DNA of 64,000 nt from Pseudomonas fluorescens (GCF_902498185.1 NZ_CABVIX010000001.1:186001-250000), one strand, 5' to 3'; numbered from the stretch's first letter, positions 38,336 to 47,915 are shown. Notes: generated by a model not told the origin, from the sequence alone. Made by a program: numbers and translations.

Positions 38336-38352
38336 TTAACCGAGGGTTAACC
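38336..38352. promoter_or_regulatory. Direct-repeat operator between dsbD and dsbR
   Basis: TTAACC occurs at 38336-38341 and again at 38347-38352, 11 bases apart in phase. Tandem direct repeats with 11-base periodicity are the usual target of OmpR-family dimers. The site lies in the divergent gap between the dsb operon and its putative regulator, 50 bases from dsbD and 109 from dsbR. Confidence 0.6.
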
Positions 38353-38460
38353 TGCGCTGGCGCAATGGTCGCCCGGCCCGCGACGGCGAAGGCGTGGCGG
38401 GGCATAATCCTGTCTTAATCGCTCGCCTGTGCAATGCACCTTTCCCTTGGAGGCACCTTC

Positions 38461-39144
38461 ATGCATGTCCTGCTTTGCGAGGATGACGACCTGATCGCCA
38501 GCGGCATCAGCGCGGGCCTTGCTGCCCAGGGGCTGACCGTCGACCGGGTGGGCACCGCCTCGGCGGCCCGGGCACTGCTGCAGGCGGCGCAGTTCGACGT
38601 GATGGTGCTGGACCTGGGCCTGCCCGATGAGGACGGGCTGAAGCTGCTGCGCCGCCTGCGGCAGCAGGGCGAGACGCTGCCAGTGCTGATTCTGACTGCC
38701 CGCGACGCCATCACCGACCGCGTAGAGGGGCTGCAGGCGGGGGGCGACGACTACCTGCTCAAGCCCTTCGACCTGCGCGAGCTCGCAGCGCGCCTGCATA
38801 CCCTGGTGCGCCGCGCCGTGGGCCGGGCGGTGAACGTCATCGAGCATGGCCCGCTGCGTTACGACCCCAGCAGTTGCATCGCGACCCTTGGCGGCCAGCC
38901 GGTCGACCTGTCGCGTCGTGAACAGGCGTTGCTCCAGGCGCTGCTCAACAATCCCGGCCGCGTGCTGAGCAGCGAGCAGCTCAAGGACTGCGTGTACGGC
39001 TTCAGCGACGAGGTCGAGAGCAACGCCCTCAATGTGCACATCCATCATCTGCGCCGCAAGCTGGGTAACGGCATTGTCGAGACGGTGCGTGGCTTGGGCT
39101 ACCGCCTGGGAGCGGCGCAGATACCGCAAGGTGCCTCGTCATGA
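38461..39144 (+). CDS. dsbR: OmpR-family response regulator DsbR
   Basis: The 227-residue regulator has a receiver domain (MHVLLCEDDDLIASGI, phospho-Asp51 in MVLDLGLPDEDGL, GGDDYLLKPFDL) and a winged-helix DNA-binding domain (LSRREQALLQALL, VHIHHLRRKLG, VRGLGYRLG). It is divergent from dsbD-dsbE-dsbG and overlaps dsbS by ATGA. From memory, P. aeruginosa has the same arrangement, where DsbR activates the dsb genes in response to copper. TTGGAGGC before the start is a good Shine-Dalgarno. Confidence 0.88.
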   Translation: MHVLLCEDDDLIASGISAGLAAQGLTVDRVGTASAARALLQAAQFDVMVLDLGLPDEDGLKLLRRLRQQGETLPVLILTARDAITDRVEGLQAGGDDYLLKPFDLRELAARLHTLVRRAVGRAVNVIEHGPLRYDPSSCIATLGGQPVDLSRREQALLQALLNNPGRVLSSEQLKDCVYGFSDEVESNALNVHIHHLRRKLGNGIVETVRGLGYRLGAAQIPQGASS

Positions 39145-40460
39145 GCCTGCGGGTGCGCCTGAGCCTGATCCTGGGCAGCGCCTTTGTGTTCATCTGGGCC
39201 CTGGCAGCGGCCTGGATGCTGCAGGACCTGCGCCAGCAGATGATGTTTTCCCTGGACCAGCGCCTGGTAGCCTCGGCGCGGATGGTGGCCGGGCTGATCG
39301 AGCAGTTGCCCCAGCCACTTTCCGCCCAGGGCCGGGAGACGCGGTTCGCCGCCGACCAGCTGAGCGTGCCGGACGGGATGGCCTGCCAGGTCAGCTCACT
39401 GCGTGGCGAGATCCTCGCCAGCAACCACAAGCATGACGGCTCGATGGATGCCGAGCGCAGCGGTTTGCAGGACCAGACGATCGACGGCGCGTCGTGGCGC
39501 ACGTTCACCTATACCCGGGGTGACGTGCGCATCACCACCGCCGACCGCCATATGGAGCGCGAGGCCCTGAATCGCTCGATCTTGCTGGCAGCATCGGCAC
39601 CGGTGGTGATGGCCCTGCTTGGCAGCCTGGGCCTGCTGTGGATCGGATTGGGCAAGGGTCTCGAGCCACTCAACCGCATGCGTGATGCCCTGCGCAGGCG
39701 GCGCGCCGACAGCGTCGAGCCGCTGCAGGTGGCGGGCCTGCCGAGCGAGTTGCAACCTCTGCTCGAGACTCAGAATCAGCTGTTCCTGCGTATCGCCCAG
39801 ACCCTGGAGCGCGAGCGTCGCCTGACCGACGACGCCGCCCACGAACTGCGCAGCCCGCTGACCGCCATCAAGACCCACCTGCAAGTCGCGCGCATGACTG
39901 ACGGCCCAGTACGCGAGCAGGCCCTGGAGCACGCCGAGCAAGGTACCGACCGACTGCACCGGACCTTGGAGCAGTTGCTGATGCTGGCGCGGGTCGAGGG
40001 CAGCCTGTCGTTCGACGATGGTGTGCGCTGCAGCGCCGAACAGGTTGCCTTGCAGGCGGTGCAGGACGCAGGCGGAGGCGACAAGCGCCGCATCACCCTG
40101 CGGTTGCCCGCGGAGGCCGCCCAGATCTACCTTGGCATGCCGGCTCCCCTGGCCGTGGCGGCCCTGCGCAATCTGCTCGACAACGCCTTGCGGCATACCG
40201 CCGGGAGTGAGCCGGTAGAGCTCGAGGTGCAGATGGCCGACGGGCAGGTGGGCTTCCTGGTGCGCGACCATGGGCCGGGGATTCCGGCGGATGATCTGGA
40301 GCACCTGACCGAACGGTTCTGGCGCACCAGCCAGAGTGGAGGTTGCGGGCTGGGGCTGGCGATCGTTCAGGCGATCGCGCAACGCTGTGCGGGTAGCTTG
40401 CGGTTCGAGAACGGCAATGATGGCTTGCGGGTCTGGTTGCGAGTGCCTGTCAGAGGCTAG
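39141..40460 (+). CDS. dsbS: Sensor histidine kinase DsbS
   Basis: The 439-residue kinase has two membrane helices (about residues 9-28 and 147-170) around a periplasmic domain. A HAMP-like linker, HisKA with His234 (DDAAHELRSPLTAI) and a HATPase domain (LLDNALRHT, VRDHGPGIP, GCGLGLAIVQ) follow. The periplasmic domain has a single cysteine at residue 82 (GMACQVSS). Cys82 is, from memory, the copper-sensing residue reported for DsbS of P. aeruginosa. It is coupled to dsbR by a 4-base overlap. Confidence 0.88.
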   Translation: MSLRVRLSLILGSAFVFIWALAAAWMLQDLRQQMMFSLDQRLVASARMVAGLIEQLPQPLSAQGRETRFAADQLSVPDGMACQVSSLRGEILASNHKHDGSMDAERSGLQDQTIDGASWRTFTYTRGDVRITTADRHMEREALNRSILLAASAPVVMALLGSLGLLWIGLGKGLEPLNRMRDALRRRRADSVEPLQVAGLPSELQPLLETQNQLFLRIAQTLERERRLTDDAAHELRSPLTAIKTHLQVARMTDGPVREQALEHAEQGTDRLHRTLEQLLMLARVEGSLSFDDGVRCSAEQVALQAVQDAGGGDKRRITLRLPAEAAQIYLGMPAPLAVAALRNLLDNALRHTAGSEPVELEVQMADGQVGFLVRDHGPGIPADDLEHLTERFWRTSQSGGCGLGLAIVQAIAQRCAGSLRFENGNDGLRVWLRVPVRG

Positions 40461-40506
40461 GACGATGCTCTGCGTCTGGTGGAAAGGGCCGGGGCGTGCA
40501 AATCCG

Positions 40507-40531
40507 CTAAATCCTGTCCTTCCTGAAGCGT
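40507..40531 (+). promoter_or_regulatory. PvdS-dependent (iron-starvation) promoter of pvdH
   Basis: TAAAT (40508-40512) and CGT (40529-40531) are separated by exactly 16 bases and preceded by C, matching the iron-starvation box (CTAAAT-N16-CGT) recognised by sigma factor PvdS. It lies 80 bases before the pvdH start. Confidence 0.8.
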
Positions 40532-40610
40532 TCTCCATGCATCGAACCCGGCACACATCTGGCTACAGGAAGTGGCGGGCCCCTTCGCTTGCATGCCCGA
40601 GGTGCTTCAC

Positions 40611-42011
40611 ATGTCGACCGCTTCCAGCCTTGCCCAGGTAATGCCGGTTTCCGAGCCGGAACGCCTCTACGAATTCGCTGATTCACCCCTGCTGGTGCGT
40701 CAGCAACAACAGGAGTCCAACGCTCGCAGCTACCCGCGTCGTCTGCCGTTGGCGCTCAAGCGTGCACGCGGCATTTACGTGGAAGACGTCGAAGGCCGTG
40801 AGTTCATCGATTGCCTGGCGGGCGCCGGGACGTTGGCGTTGGGCCATAACCATCCGGTGGTGATCGAGGCGATCCAGCAGGTGCTGGCCGACGAGCTTCC
40901 GCTGCACACCCTGGACCTGACCACGCCGGTCAAGGACCGCTTTGTCCAGGACCTGTTCGGCCTGCTGCCCGAGGCACTGCGGCGCGAGGCAAGGATCCAG
41001 TTTTGCGGGCCGACCGGAACCGACGCGGTCGAGGCCGCGCTCAAGCTGGTGCGCACGGCGACCGGGCGCAGCACGGTGTTGGCTTTCCAAGGGGGCTATC
41101 ATGGCATGACCCAGGGTGCACTGAGTCTGATGGGCAGCCTGGGGCCGAAGCAGCCTCTGGGCGCGTTGCTGAGCAATGGCGTGCAGTTCATGCCCTATCC
41201 CTACGACTACCGTTGTCCGTTCGGCCTGGGCGGCGAAGCGGGCGTCCAAGCCAACCTGCATTACCTGGAAAACCTGCTCAGCGACCCGGAAGCTGGCGTT
41301 TCGCGTCCGGCTGCGGTAATTCTCGAAGTGGTGCAGGGCGAGGGCGGCGTGATCCCCGCCGACCTGCAATGGCTGCGTGGCGTGCGGCGCATCACCGAGC
41401 AGGCCGGTGTCGCCCTGATCGTCGATGAAGTGCAAAGCGGCCTTGGCCGTACAGGACGGATGTTCGCCTTTGAGCACGCCGGTATCGTTCCCGATGTGGT
41501 GGTGCTGTCCAAGGCCATCGGCGGCAGCCTGCCGCTGGCGGTAATGGTCTATCGCCAGTGGCTCGACACCTGGGCGCCCGGCGCCCATGCCGGCACCTTC
41601 CGTGGCAACCAGATGGCCATGGCGGCCGGCTCGGCAGTGATCCAGTACCTGCTCGACCATGATGTGTGCGCTCACGTCGAAGCCATGGGCCAGCGCTTGC
41701 GCGGACAATTGCAGGCGCTGCAGCGCGATTACCCGCAACTGGGCGACATCCGTGGCCGTGGCTTGATGCTGGGGGTCGAGCTGATCGATCCTCACGGCGC
41801 CGTCGATGCATTGGGCCATCCGGCCGCGTCGCGCAGCCTGGCCCCACGTGTGCAGCGCGAGTGCCTCAAGCGCGGACTGATCCTGGAACTGGGCGGGCGC
41901 CATGGCGCGGTGGTACGTTTCCTACCCCCGCTGATCATCACCGCCATGCAGGTCGACGAGGTCGTGGCGCGCTTTGCCCGTGCCTTGGCAGCGGCTGTCG
42001 ACGCCGACTGA
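40611..42011 (+). CDS. pvdH: Diaminobutyrate-2-oxoglutarate transaminase
   Basis: The 466-residue class III PLP aminotransferase has the PLP-lysine segment [18 protein letters not shown] (Lys about residue 303), [14 protein letters not shown] and [15 protein letters not shown]. It makes L-2,4-diaminobutyrate from aspartate semialdehyde and glutamate, a precursor of the pyoverdine peptide. GAGG lies 8 bases before ATG 40611. The PvdS box upstream strongly supports the pyoverdine role. No other pyoverdine gene is in the window, so this copy is separated from the main locus. Confidence 0.88.
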   Translation: MSTASSLAQVMPVSEPERLYEFADSPLLVRQQQQESNARSYPRRLPLALKRARGIYVEDVEGREFIDCLAGAGTLALGHNHPVVIEAIQQVLADELPLHTLDLTTPVKDRFVQDLFGLLPEALRREARIQFCGPTGTDAVEAALKLVRTATGRSTVLAFQGGYHGMTQGALSLMGSLGPKQPLGALLSNGVQFMPYPYDYRCPFGLGGEAGVQANLHYLENLLSDPEAGVSRPAAVILEVVQGEGGVIPADLQWLRGVRRITEQAGVALIVDEVQSGLGRTGRMFAFEHAGIVPDVVVLSKAIGGSLPLAVMVYRQWLDTWAPGAHAGTFRGNQMAMAAGSAVIQYLLDHDVCAHVEAMGQRLRGQLQALQRDYPQLGDIRGRGLMLGVELIDPHGAVDALGHPAASRSLAPRVQRECLKRGLILELGGRHGAVVRFLPPLIITAMQVDEVVARFARALAAAVDAD

Positions 42012-42018
42012 GCCTTCA

Positions 42019-42046
42019 GGCCCGGTGCCATCGCGCCGGGCCATTT
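42019..42046 (+). terminator. Terminator-like hairpin after pvdH
   Basis: GGCCCGGTGC (42019-42028) and GCGCCGGGCC (42033-42042) form a 10-bp stem (one G-U) with CATC loop, followed by a short ATTT. It is 8 bases after the stop. Confidence 0.55.
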
Positions 42047-42103
42047 GGGATAGCGGCGCTTGACGGCATGAGCGACAATGGCGGCTCTTGCACGGAGTAC
42101 CCC

Positions 42104-42346
42104 ATGACCGATTTCACCCCTGACGCCATTCTCGACGCCACCGGCCTGAACTGCCCGGAACCGGTGATGATGCTGCACCAGCGTGTTCGCGACCTGGCCG
42201 CTGGCGGCCTGCTCAAGGTCATCGCCACCGACCCCTCGACACGCCGCGATATTCCCAAGTTCTGTGTGTTCCTTGGCCATGAGTTGCTGGAGCAGCAAGA
42301 GCAGGCCGGCACCTACCTGTACTGGATCCGCAAGAAAACCGACTAG
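42104..42346 (+). CDS. tusA: Sulfur carrier protein TusA
   Basis: The 80-residue protein has the TusA/SirA signature with the active cysteine in [15 protein letters not shown] (about residue 17) and [12 protein letters not shown]. TusA relays sulfur from IscS to the 2-thiouridine pathway of tRNA and other acceptors. The ATG at 42104 follows GGAG (42094-42097). It precedes pdxB by about 90 bases. Confidence 0.94.
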   Translation: MTDFTPDAILDATGLNCPEPVMMLHQRVRDLAAGGLLKVIATDPSTRRDIPKFCVFLGHELLEQQEQAGTYLYWIRKKTD

Positions 42347-42439
42347 ACGCCGGGCTTGACGCCTCGGCCGGCATGCCATGAGCGGCTGGAACAGCACGCG
42401 CGCAGCGCCTACACTGCGTTTCCCCTACAGGAGAGCGCC

Positions 42440-43582
42440 ATGCTGATAGTTGCCGACGAGAATATTCCGTTGCTCGATGCCTTCTTTGCCGGCTTCGGCG
42501 AAATTCGCCGCTATCCGGGCCGGGCCATCGACGCCGCCTGCGTCAAGGACGCCGATGTGCTGCTGGTGCGTTCGGTCACTCGGGTCCATCAGCAGCTGCT
42601 CGAGGGCAGCCGGGTGCGTTTTGTCGGCACCTGCACCATTGGCACCGATCACCTGGACCTGGATTATTTTGCCCAGGCCGGCATCCACTGGAGCAGCGCT
42701 CCTGGCTGCAATGCCCGAGGCGTCGTCGACTATGTGCTGGGCAGCCTGCTGACACTGGCGGAACTCGATGGCGTGGCGCTGGAGGACCGGGTCTATGGCG
42801 TGGTCGGCGCAGGGCAAGTCGGCGAGCGGCTGGTACGCGTGCTGCGCGGCCTGGGTTGGAAAGTGCTGGTCTGCGATCCGCCCCGCCAGTCCCGTGAGGA
42901 AGGCGATTTCGTCAGCCTCGAGACAATCATCGAGCAATGCGATGCGATCAGCCTGCACACCCCACTGCTGCGTGATGGCCCCGGTCCCACCTGGCATTTG
43001 CTGGGGCGTGAACAACTTGCACGCTTGCGCACTGGCGCCTGGCTGATCAATGCCAGCCGCGGGCCGGTGGTGGATAACCAGGCCCTGCGCGAACTGCTGG
43101 TGGCACGTGAAGATGTGCAGGCTGTACTCGACGTGTGGGAAGGCGAGCCGCAGGTCGATCTCGCCCTGGCCGACCTGTGTACCCTGGCCACGCCGCACAT
43201 TGCCGGCTACAGCCTCGATGGCCGGCAGCGCGGTACGGCGCAGGTGTACCAGGCGTTCTGCCGCTGGCGCGGAGAGCCCGAGCTGGTGCGCCTGGCGGCC
43301 CTGTTGCCGCCGCCGAGCCTGGCCCAGGTCGACCTGGATGCGCGCACTGCGCCTGCCTGGGCGTTGGCTGCGCTGTGCCGGGCGGTCTACGACCCACGCC
43401 GGGACGATGCCGATTTCCGCCGCAGCCTGAGCGAAGATCCGGCCGAGCAGCGAGCGGCATTTGACCTGTTGCGCAAGGGGTATCCGGAGCGCCGTGAAAT
43501 CGAGGGGTTGTCTGTGCGGGTGCGTGGCGAGGCGCCGCAACTGGCGCAAGTGGTGACTGCGTTGGGGGCCGTGCTCGTCTGA
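42440..43582 (+). CDS. pdxB: Erythronate-4-phosphate dehydrogenase
   Basis: This 380-residue D-2-hydroxyacid dehydrogenase family enzyme carries out the second step of deoxyxylulose-5-phosphate-dependent pyridoxal phosphate synthesis. [16 protein letters not shown], the NAD-binding [13 protein letters not shown] (about residue 120), catalytic residues in [16 protein letters not shown] and TPHIAGYS, and a C-terminal PdxB dimerisation domain are present. CAGGAGAG lies just upstream of ATG 42440. Confidence 0.96.
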   Translation: MLIVADENIPLLDAFFAGFGEIRRYPGRAIDAACVKDADVLLVRSVTRVHQQLLEGSRVRFVGTCTIGTDHLDLDYFAQAGIHWSSAPGCNARGVVDYVLGSLLTLAELDGVALEDRVYGVVGAGQVGERLVRVLRGLGWKVLVCDPPRQSREEGDFVSLETIIEQCDAISLHTPLLRDGPGPTWHLLGREQLARLRTGAWLINASRGPVVDNQALRELLVAREDVQAVLDVWEGEPQVDLALADLCTLATPHIAGYSLDGRQRGTAQVYQAFCRWRGEPELVRLAALLPPPSLAQVDLDARTAPAWALAALCRAVYDPRRDDADFRRSLSEDPAEQRAAFDLLRKGYPERREIEGLSVRVRGEAPQLAQVVTALGAVLV

Positions 43583-43599
43583 GGCTTTTTTGCGGGCAA

Positions 43600-43623
43600 T
43601 AAAAACCCGGCGCATGCGCCGGG
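43600..43623 (-). terminator. Terminator of the small gene at 43641 (also shared with pdxB)
   Basis: CCCGGCGC and GCGCCGGG form a perfect stem (43606-43623) with only AT in the centre. AAAAA on its left gives a T-tract on the minus strand, 18 bases past the stop of the small gene. Confidence 0.8.
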
Positions 43624-43640
43624 TCGAAGTCATTCGAGGC

Positions 43641-43814
43641 TCAGCCTTTCTTTGAAAGATCGACCCGGTTCTGCTCCAGGTGCTGGCAGGCTTCCTGGAT
43701 CATCTGCTCGGTGATCGGAATCTCATGGCCCTTGGAATCGATGATCGAGCCACAGACTTGGGCCTGGGACTGGGGCGCGGTGTTTTGCGGTTCGCTGCTA
43801 TGTTGCAAGCTCAT
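43641..43814 (-). CDS. Small hypothetical protein
   Basis: The 57-residue hydrophilic protein begins MSLQHSSEPQ and has a compact C-terminal half (CGSIIDSKGHEIPITEQMIQ). No known domain is recognised. It is supported by a Shine-Dalgarno (AGGAGA, 43821-43826), by high third-position G/C and by its own terminator. It converges with pdxB. An earlier ATG at 43829 is possible but overlaps the Shine-Dalgarno. Confidence 0.7.
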   Translation of the reverse strand: MSLQHSSEPQNTAPQSQAQVCGSIIDSKGHEIPITEQMIQEACQHLEQNRVDLSKKG

Positions 43815-44082
43815 TTCCTGTCTCCTCATCAGGTTGCAAATTCAGGGTATCCCCGAGCCGTGACGGGCCTGTGACAGCGCCCGCGGTCATCACGGTGGGA
43901 CGAGCACAGTCCACCAGAAAGTGTGACAAAGCTCCAGTGGCACCTTAGACCGAAACGATCTAGGCAATATCCAATGTAGCAGTGCTTTCGGGCAGTGCCT
44001 GGGTTCCGACGTGGCCCTGTGCCACGAGTTCACCGACATGCGACGAACGGTCAGTGCTACCCTGCATCAAACCTGCGGATGA

Positions 44083-45861
44083 ATGGCGCACGTCATGCTC
44101 GAACCTGTTCCTTCACGTCAGCGCCAGGCTTTGAAGCTCGGCTGGCGCTTTCTTCGACCCTATCGCAAGCAGGCGCTGCTGGCATTGCTGGCGCTGATCG
44201 TCACCGCCGCCATCACGCTGTCCATGGGCCAGGGAATCCGGCTGCTGGTCGACCAGGGTTTCATGACCCGTTCCCCGCACCTGCTCAACCAGTCGATTGG
44301 CCTGTTCATGTTGCTGGTGCTGGCGCTTGCAGTCGGTACTTTCAGCCGCTTCTATCTGGTGAGCTGGATCGGCGAGCGCTGCGTGGCCGATATCCGACGC
44401 GAGGTGTTCGATCATCTGATCGACCTGCACCCGGGCTTTTTCGAGGACAACCGCAGCTCGGAAATCCAGTCGCGGCTGACAGCGGACACGACGCTGCTGC
44501 AATCGGTGATCGGTTCTTCATTGTCGATGTTCCTGCGCAATGCGCTGATGGTGGTCGGCGGCATCATCCTGCTGTTCATCACCAACCCCAAGCTCACCAG
44601 CATCGTGGTATTGGCCTTGCCGCTGGTACTGGCGCCCATCCTGCTGTTCGGGCGCCGGGTGCGCAGCCTGTCGCGCCAGAGCCAGGACCGGGTCGCTGAC
44701 GTAGGCAGCTACGTTGCCGAGACGCTCGGCCAGATCAAGACCGTGCAGGCCTACAACCATCAAGCCCTGGACCGGCAGCTGTTCGCTGGCACCGTCGAGG
44801 CGGCGTTCGGCGTAGCGCGCCAGCGCATTGCCCAGCGGGCATGGCTGATCACCCTGGTGATCGTGCTGGTGCTCGGCGCAGTGGGGGTGATGCTCTGGGT
44901 CGGTGGCATGGACGTGATAGCCGGGCGCATCTCCGGCGGCGACCTGGCGGCCTTTGTCTTCTACAGCCTGATTGTCGGCAGCGCGTTCGGGACCCTGAGC
45001 GAGGTCATCGGCGAATTGCAGCGGGCTGCCGGCGCCGCAGAGCGCATCGCCGAGCTGCTGGCGGCGCGCAGCAACATCCTCGCCCCTGTTCAGCCCGCGA
45101 GTTTGCCCACGGCGCGTGCCGGTGGCCGTATCGAACTGCAGGACGTGCGCTTCGCCTACCCATCACGGCCGGGCGTCGCCGCCATCGATGGGCTCACCCT
45201 GAGCATCGAGCCAGGGCAGACGCTGGCGCTGGTCGGGCCATCGGGCGCGGGCAAGTCGACGCTGTTCGACCTGCTGCTGAGGTTCCATGACCCGCAGCAG
45301 GGGCGCATCCTGCTCGATGGCCTGGCGTTGACCGATCTCGACCCGGCCGAGCTGCGCCGCCAGTACGCACTGGTGGCGCAGAACCCCGCGCTGTTTCGTG
45401 GCAGCGTGGAGGCCAATATCCGCTACGGACGCCCGCAGGCAAGTTGGGCGGACGTCGAGGCAGCGGCACGCAGTGCCCACGCCCATGAATTCATCCAGCA
45501 ATTGCCCCAGGGTTATCAGACCTTGCTCGGGGAGGGCGGCATCGGCCTGTCCGGCGGTCAGCGCCAACGCCTGGCCATTGCCCGCGCGCTGCTGACCGAC
45601 GCGCCCATTCTCCTGCTCGACGAGGCTACCAGCGCCCTGGATGCCCAGAGCGAACACCTGATCCAGCAAGCCCTGCCCACACTCATGGCTGGCCGCACGA
45701 CCCTGGTGATCGCCCATCGTCTGGCCACGGTGCAGCATGCCGAGCGCATCGCGGTGATTGATCAAGGGCAGGTCGTGGCTGTCGGGACCCATCGCCAGCT
45801 GATCAGCCAGAGCCCGCTGTATGCCCGCCTGGCCGCCCTGCAATTCGGAGCCACGGCGTAG
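44083..45861 (+). CDS. ABC exporter, fused permease-ATPase (MsbA-like)
   Basis: This 592-residue half-transporter has an N-terminal six-helix ABC exporter domain (residues about 20-315) and a C-terminal nucleotide-binding domain with Walker A GPSGAGKST (about residue 385), Q-loop, signature LSGGQRQRLAIARALL and Walker B ILLLDEATSALD. It probably forms a homodimer that exports a lipid, peptide or drug. The substrate cannot be assigned. The start could also be the ATG at 44095. Neither has a strong Shine-Dalgarno. Confidence 0.87.
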   Translation: MAHVMLEPVPSRQRQALKLGWRFLRPYRKQALLALLALIVTAAITLSMGQGIRLLVDQGFMTRSPHLLNQSIGLFMLLVLALAVGTFSRFYLVSWIGERCVADIRREVFDHLIDLHPGFFEDNRSSEIQSRLTADTTLLQSVIGSSLSMFLRNALMVVGGIILLFITNPKLTSIVVLALPLVLAPILLFGRRVRSLSRQSQDRVADVGSYVAETLGQIKTVQAYNHQALDRQLFAGTVEAAFGVARQRIAQRAWLITLVIVLVLGAVGVMLWVGGMDVIAGRISGGDLAAFVFYSLIVGSAFGTLSEVIGELQRAAGAAERIAELLAARSNILAPVQPASLPTARAGGRIELQDVRFAYPSRPGVAAIDGLTLSIEPGQTLALVGPSGAGKSTLFDLLLRFHDPQQGRILLDGLALTDLDPAELRRQYALVAQNPALFRGSVEANIRYGRPQASWADVEAAARSAHAHEFIQQLPQGYQTLLGEGGIGLSGGQRQRLAIARALLTDAPILLLDEATSALDAQSEHLIQQALPTLMAGRTTLVIAHRLATVQHAERIAVIDQGQVVAVGTHRQLISQSPLYARLAALQFGATA

Positions 45862-45950
45862 TGGAGAGTGGTGCTTGAACAGGGTTGTCACATTTTTGTA
45901 GCAATGCCCTGAGACTATCTCCCCAGCTGTTGCGAGACGCTCGAAACTCG

Positions 45951-45981
45951 GCTGCCACCTTTGCGATGGCAGCTTTTTTTT
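45951..45981 (+). terminator. Terminator after the ABC exporter
   Basis: GCTGCCA (45951-45957) and TGGCAGC (45967-45973) form a perfect stem followed by eight T residues (45974-45981). It lies 90 bases after the stop, so the transcript has a notable 3' tail or another RNA ends here. Confidence 0.9.
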
Positions 45982-46072
45982 GCCTGTGATGACCGCCAGC
46001 GAACGAGGACAAGGACGTCTTTGCCGGTCGGTGCCTTGGGCGCCGCTTCCCTTCCCTGTTCCGAGAGCTGTA

Positions 46073-47689
46073 ATGTTGCGTAAATCCCTGAAACTCCAGA
46101 TTCTTGCACTTCTCGCGGGCAGCCTGGCAGCGATGCTGCTGATCGCCTTGGTGTGCTTCCAGTATCTGTCCTCGAGCGTGCGTGGCTACGCTGAGCTGGT
46201 GGATGGACCGCTGCGGGCGTCGCAAATGATCGACGAGGCCAACCTGCAGTTCAAGGTGCAGGTCCAGGAATGGAAAAATGTGCTGTTGCGCGGTCGTCAG
46301 CCGGCCGAGCTGGACAAGTACTGGCGGCAGTTCCAGGCACGCGAGCAGCAGGTCCAGACGCTGCTTGGGCAATTGATCGACAGCAGTGAGCCCGCGCTCA
46401 AGGCCCGCCTGCTCGAACTGCGTGACAGCCATCGGCAGTTGGGGCAGGCGTACCAGGCGGGTCGCCAGGCCTTTATCGCCGCCGGGGCCGAGCCCGCGGC
46501 AGGGGATCTGGCGGTCAAGGGCGTGGATCGCGCCGCCAGCGAGCAGATGAGCGCCCTGGTCGAGCAGCTTCGGGCTGATGCCCATGAGCGAGCGGCCCGG
46601 ATCAATGCCGGGGCCGAGCGTACCGTCTGGCTGGGGCTGCTGCTGATGCTCGGTTCAGGGTTGCTGGTGGGCCTGTTCAGCCTTTGGCTGGTCAATCGCA
46701 CCGTGATCGAGCCGATCCGCGAGCTGATCGACTACGTTGCACAGTTGAGCCAGGGCCGCTTTGCGGCACGAGTGGACAGTCGCCGCCAGGACGAACTGGG
46801 CCGCCTGGCCATGGCGGCCAACACTCTGCGGGATTTTCTCGCCGAGAGTATCGGGCATCTCAAGGAAAACGCCGTCGAGCTGGAGAGCGCCAGCGGGCAG
46901 TTGCGCAGTATTGCCGGCGACATGGCTCGAGGCACGGATGATCAGTTCCAGCGCACGGACCAAGTGGCCACTGCCATGCATGAGATGTCCGCCACCGCTC
47001 AGGAGGTTGCCCGCCACGCCGCCGAAGCCGCGCGCGCGGCTGACGATGCCGATCACAGCGCCCAGGCGGGCGAACAGGTGATGCAGGCCACCATCGACAC
47101 CATCGCCCAGGTCAATCGGGAAATCGCTGGCACGGCCGCAGTGATCCGCCACCTGGAAAGTGACAGTACGCGAATAGGCAAGGTGCTCGAAGTCATTCGC
47201 GGCATCGCAGAGCAGACCAATCTGCTCGCCCTCAACGCTGCCATCGAAGCCGCCCGTGCCGGTGAAGCCGGTCGAGGCTTCGCAGTGGTCGCAGATGAAG
47301 TACGCAGCCTTGCCCAGCGTACTGCTGCCTCGATTGCCGAGATCAACCAGATCATCGATGCCGTGCAGTCAGGCGCATTGGAGGCGGTGAAGGCGATCGA
47401 GAGCGGGCAGCAGCGCAGCGAGGAAGGGGCGGAGCAGGTTCAACACGCGGGGCAGATGCTGCAACGCATCACCACGGCGGTGGAAGCGATCCGCGACATG
47501 AATCGGCAGATAGCCACGGCGGCCGAAGAACAGACCAGCGTGGCGGAGGATATCTCGCGCAACCTGGTGGAAATCACCCGTATTGCCACTTCCAACCAAC
47601 AGGCCGTGCAGGAGACGGAACAGGCCGGGCAGCGTTTGCATGGGCTATCGGGGCAACTGGGGCAGGTAACTTCGCGGCTCAGTGCTTGA
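46073..47689 (+). CDS. Methyl-accepting chemotaxis protein
   Basis: The 538-residue chemoreceptor has membrane helices at about 8-30 and 184-207 around a helical periplasmic ligand-binding domain (about 31-183, charged and without cysteine). A HAMP domain (about 208-262) and a signalling domain with the hairpin tip [19 protein letters not shown] follow. It signals to CheA; the ligand is unknown. No C-terminal CheR-tethering pentapeptide is seen (ends TSRLSA). ATG 46073 is preferred because the preceding 31 codons overlap the terminator. Confidence 0.92.
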   Translation: MLRKSLKLQILALLAGSLAAMLLIALVCFQYLSSSVRGYAELVDGPLRASQMIDEANLQFKVQVQEWKNVLLRGRQPAELDKYWRQFQAREQQVQTLLGQLIDSSEPALKARLLELRDSHRQLGQAYQAGRQAFIAAGAEPAAGDLAVKGVDRAASEQMSALVEQLRADAHERAARINAGAERTVWLGLLLMLGSGLLVGLFSLWLVNRTVIEPIRELIDYVAQLSQGRFAARVDSRRQDELGRLAMAANTLRDFLAESIGHLKENAVELESASGQLRSIAGDMARGTDDQFQRTDQVATAMHEMSATAQEVARHAAEAARAADDADHSAQAGEQVMQATIDTIAQVNREIAGTAAVIRHLESDSTRIGKVLEVIRGIAEQTNLLALNAAIEAARAGEAGRGFAVVADEVRSLAQRTAASIAEINQIIDAVQSGALEAVKAIESGQQRSEEGAEQVQHAGQMLQRITTAVEAIRDMNRQIATAAEEQTSVAEDISRNLVEITRIATSNQQAVQETEQAGQRLHGLSGQLGQVTSRLSA

Positions 47690-47728
47690 ACAGGTGACCC
47701 GATGCAGTTCGCGATGCTGCGCAGACCG

Positions 47729-47755
47729 AAAAAACCCGCACAGGGCGGGTTTTTT
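47729..47755. terminator. Bidirectional terminator between the chemoreceptor gene and tRNA-Pro
   Basis: AAAAAACCCGC (47729-47739) and GCGGGTTTTTT (47745-47755) are perfectly complementary around loop ACAGG. It works for both the chemoreceptor gene (plus) and tRNA-Pro (minus). Confidence 0.93.
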
Positions 47756-47771
47756 CAGCTCGGCAGGGGTC

Positions 47772-47848
47772 TGGTCGGAGAGACAGGATTCGAACCTGCG
47801 GCCTTCTCGTCCCGAACGAGACGCGCTACCTGGCTGCGCTACACTCCG
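47772..47848 (-). tRNA. tRNA-Pro (anticodon CGG)
   Basis: The 77-base minus-strand sequence folds as a tRNA. The acceptor starts CGGAGUG, the D-arm contains AGCGCAGCCAGGUAGCGC, the anticodon stem UCUCG/CGAGA encloses loop UUCGGGA with anticodon CGG, the T-arm is GCAGG-UUCGAAU-CCUGU, and the 3' end ACCA is encoded. One acceptor pair (6-67) is U-U. It reads CCG codons. The bidirectional terminator lies 17 bases past its 3' end. Confidence 0.95.
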
Positions 47849-47915
47849 ATCACCAAATCCTACTCGATCCTGCAATTAGCCGACAAGCCCGCCGGATGGG
47901 GCGCTCGTCGCCTGA

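Noticed and set aside
45885..45981. Possible small RNA between the ABC exporter and the chemoreceptor gene
   Set aside because: A TTGTCA hexamer and the terminator at 45951-45981 are present, but no -10 element fits and the terminator is adequately explained by the exporter gene.
45982..46072. FliA promoter for the chemoreceptor gene
   Set aside because: GCCGGTCG near 46023 is a poor -10 and there is no TCAA/TAAA 15 bases upstream.
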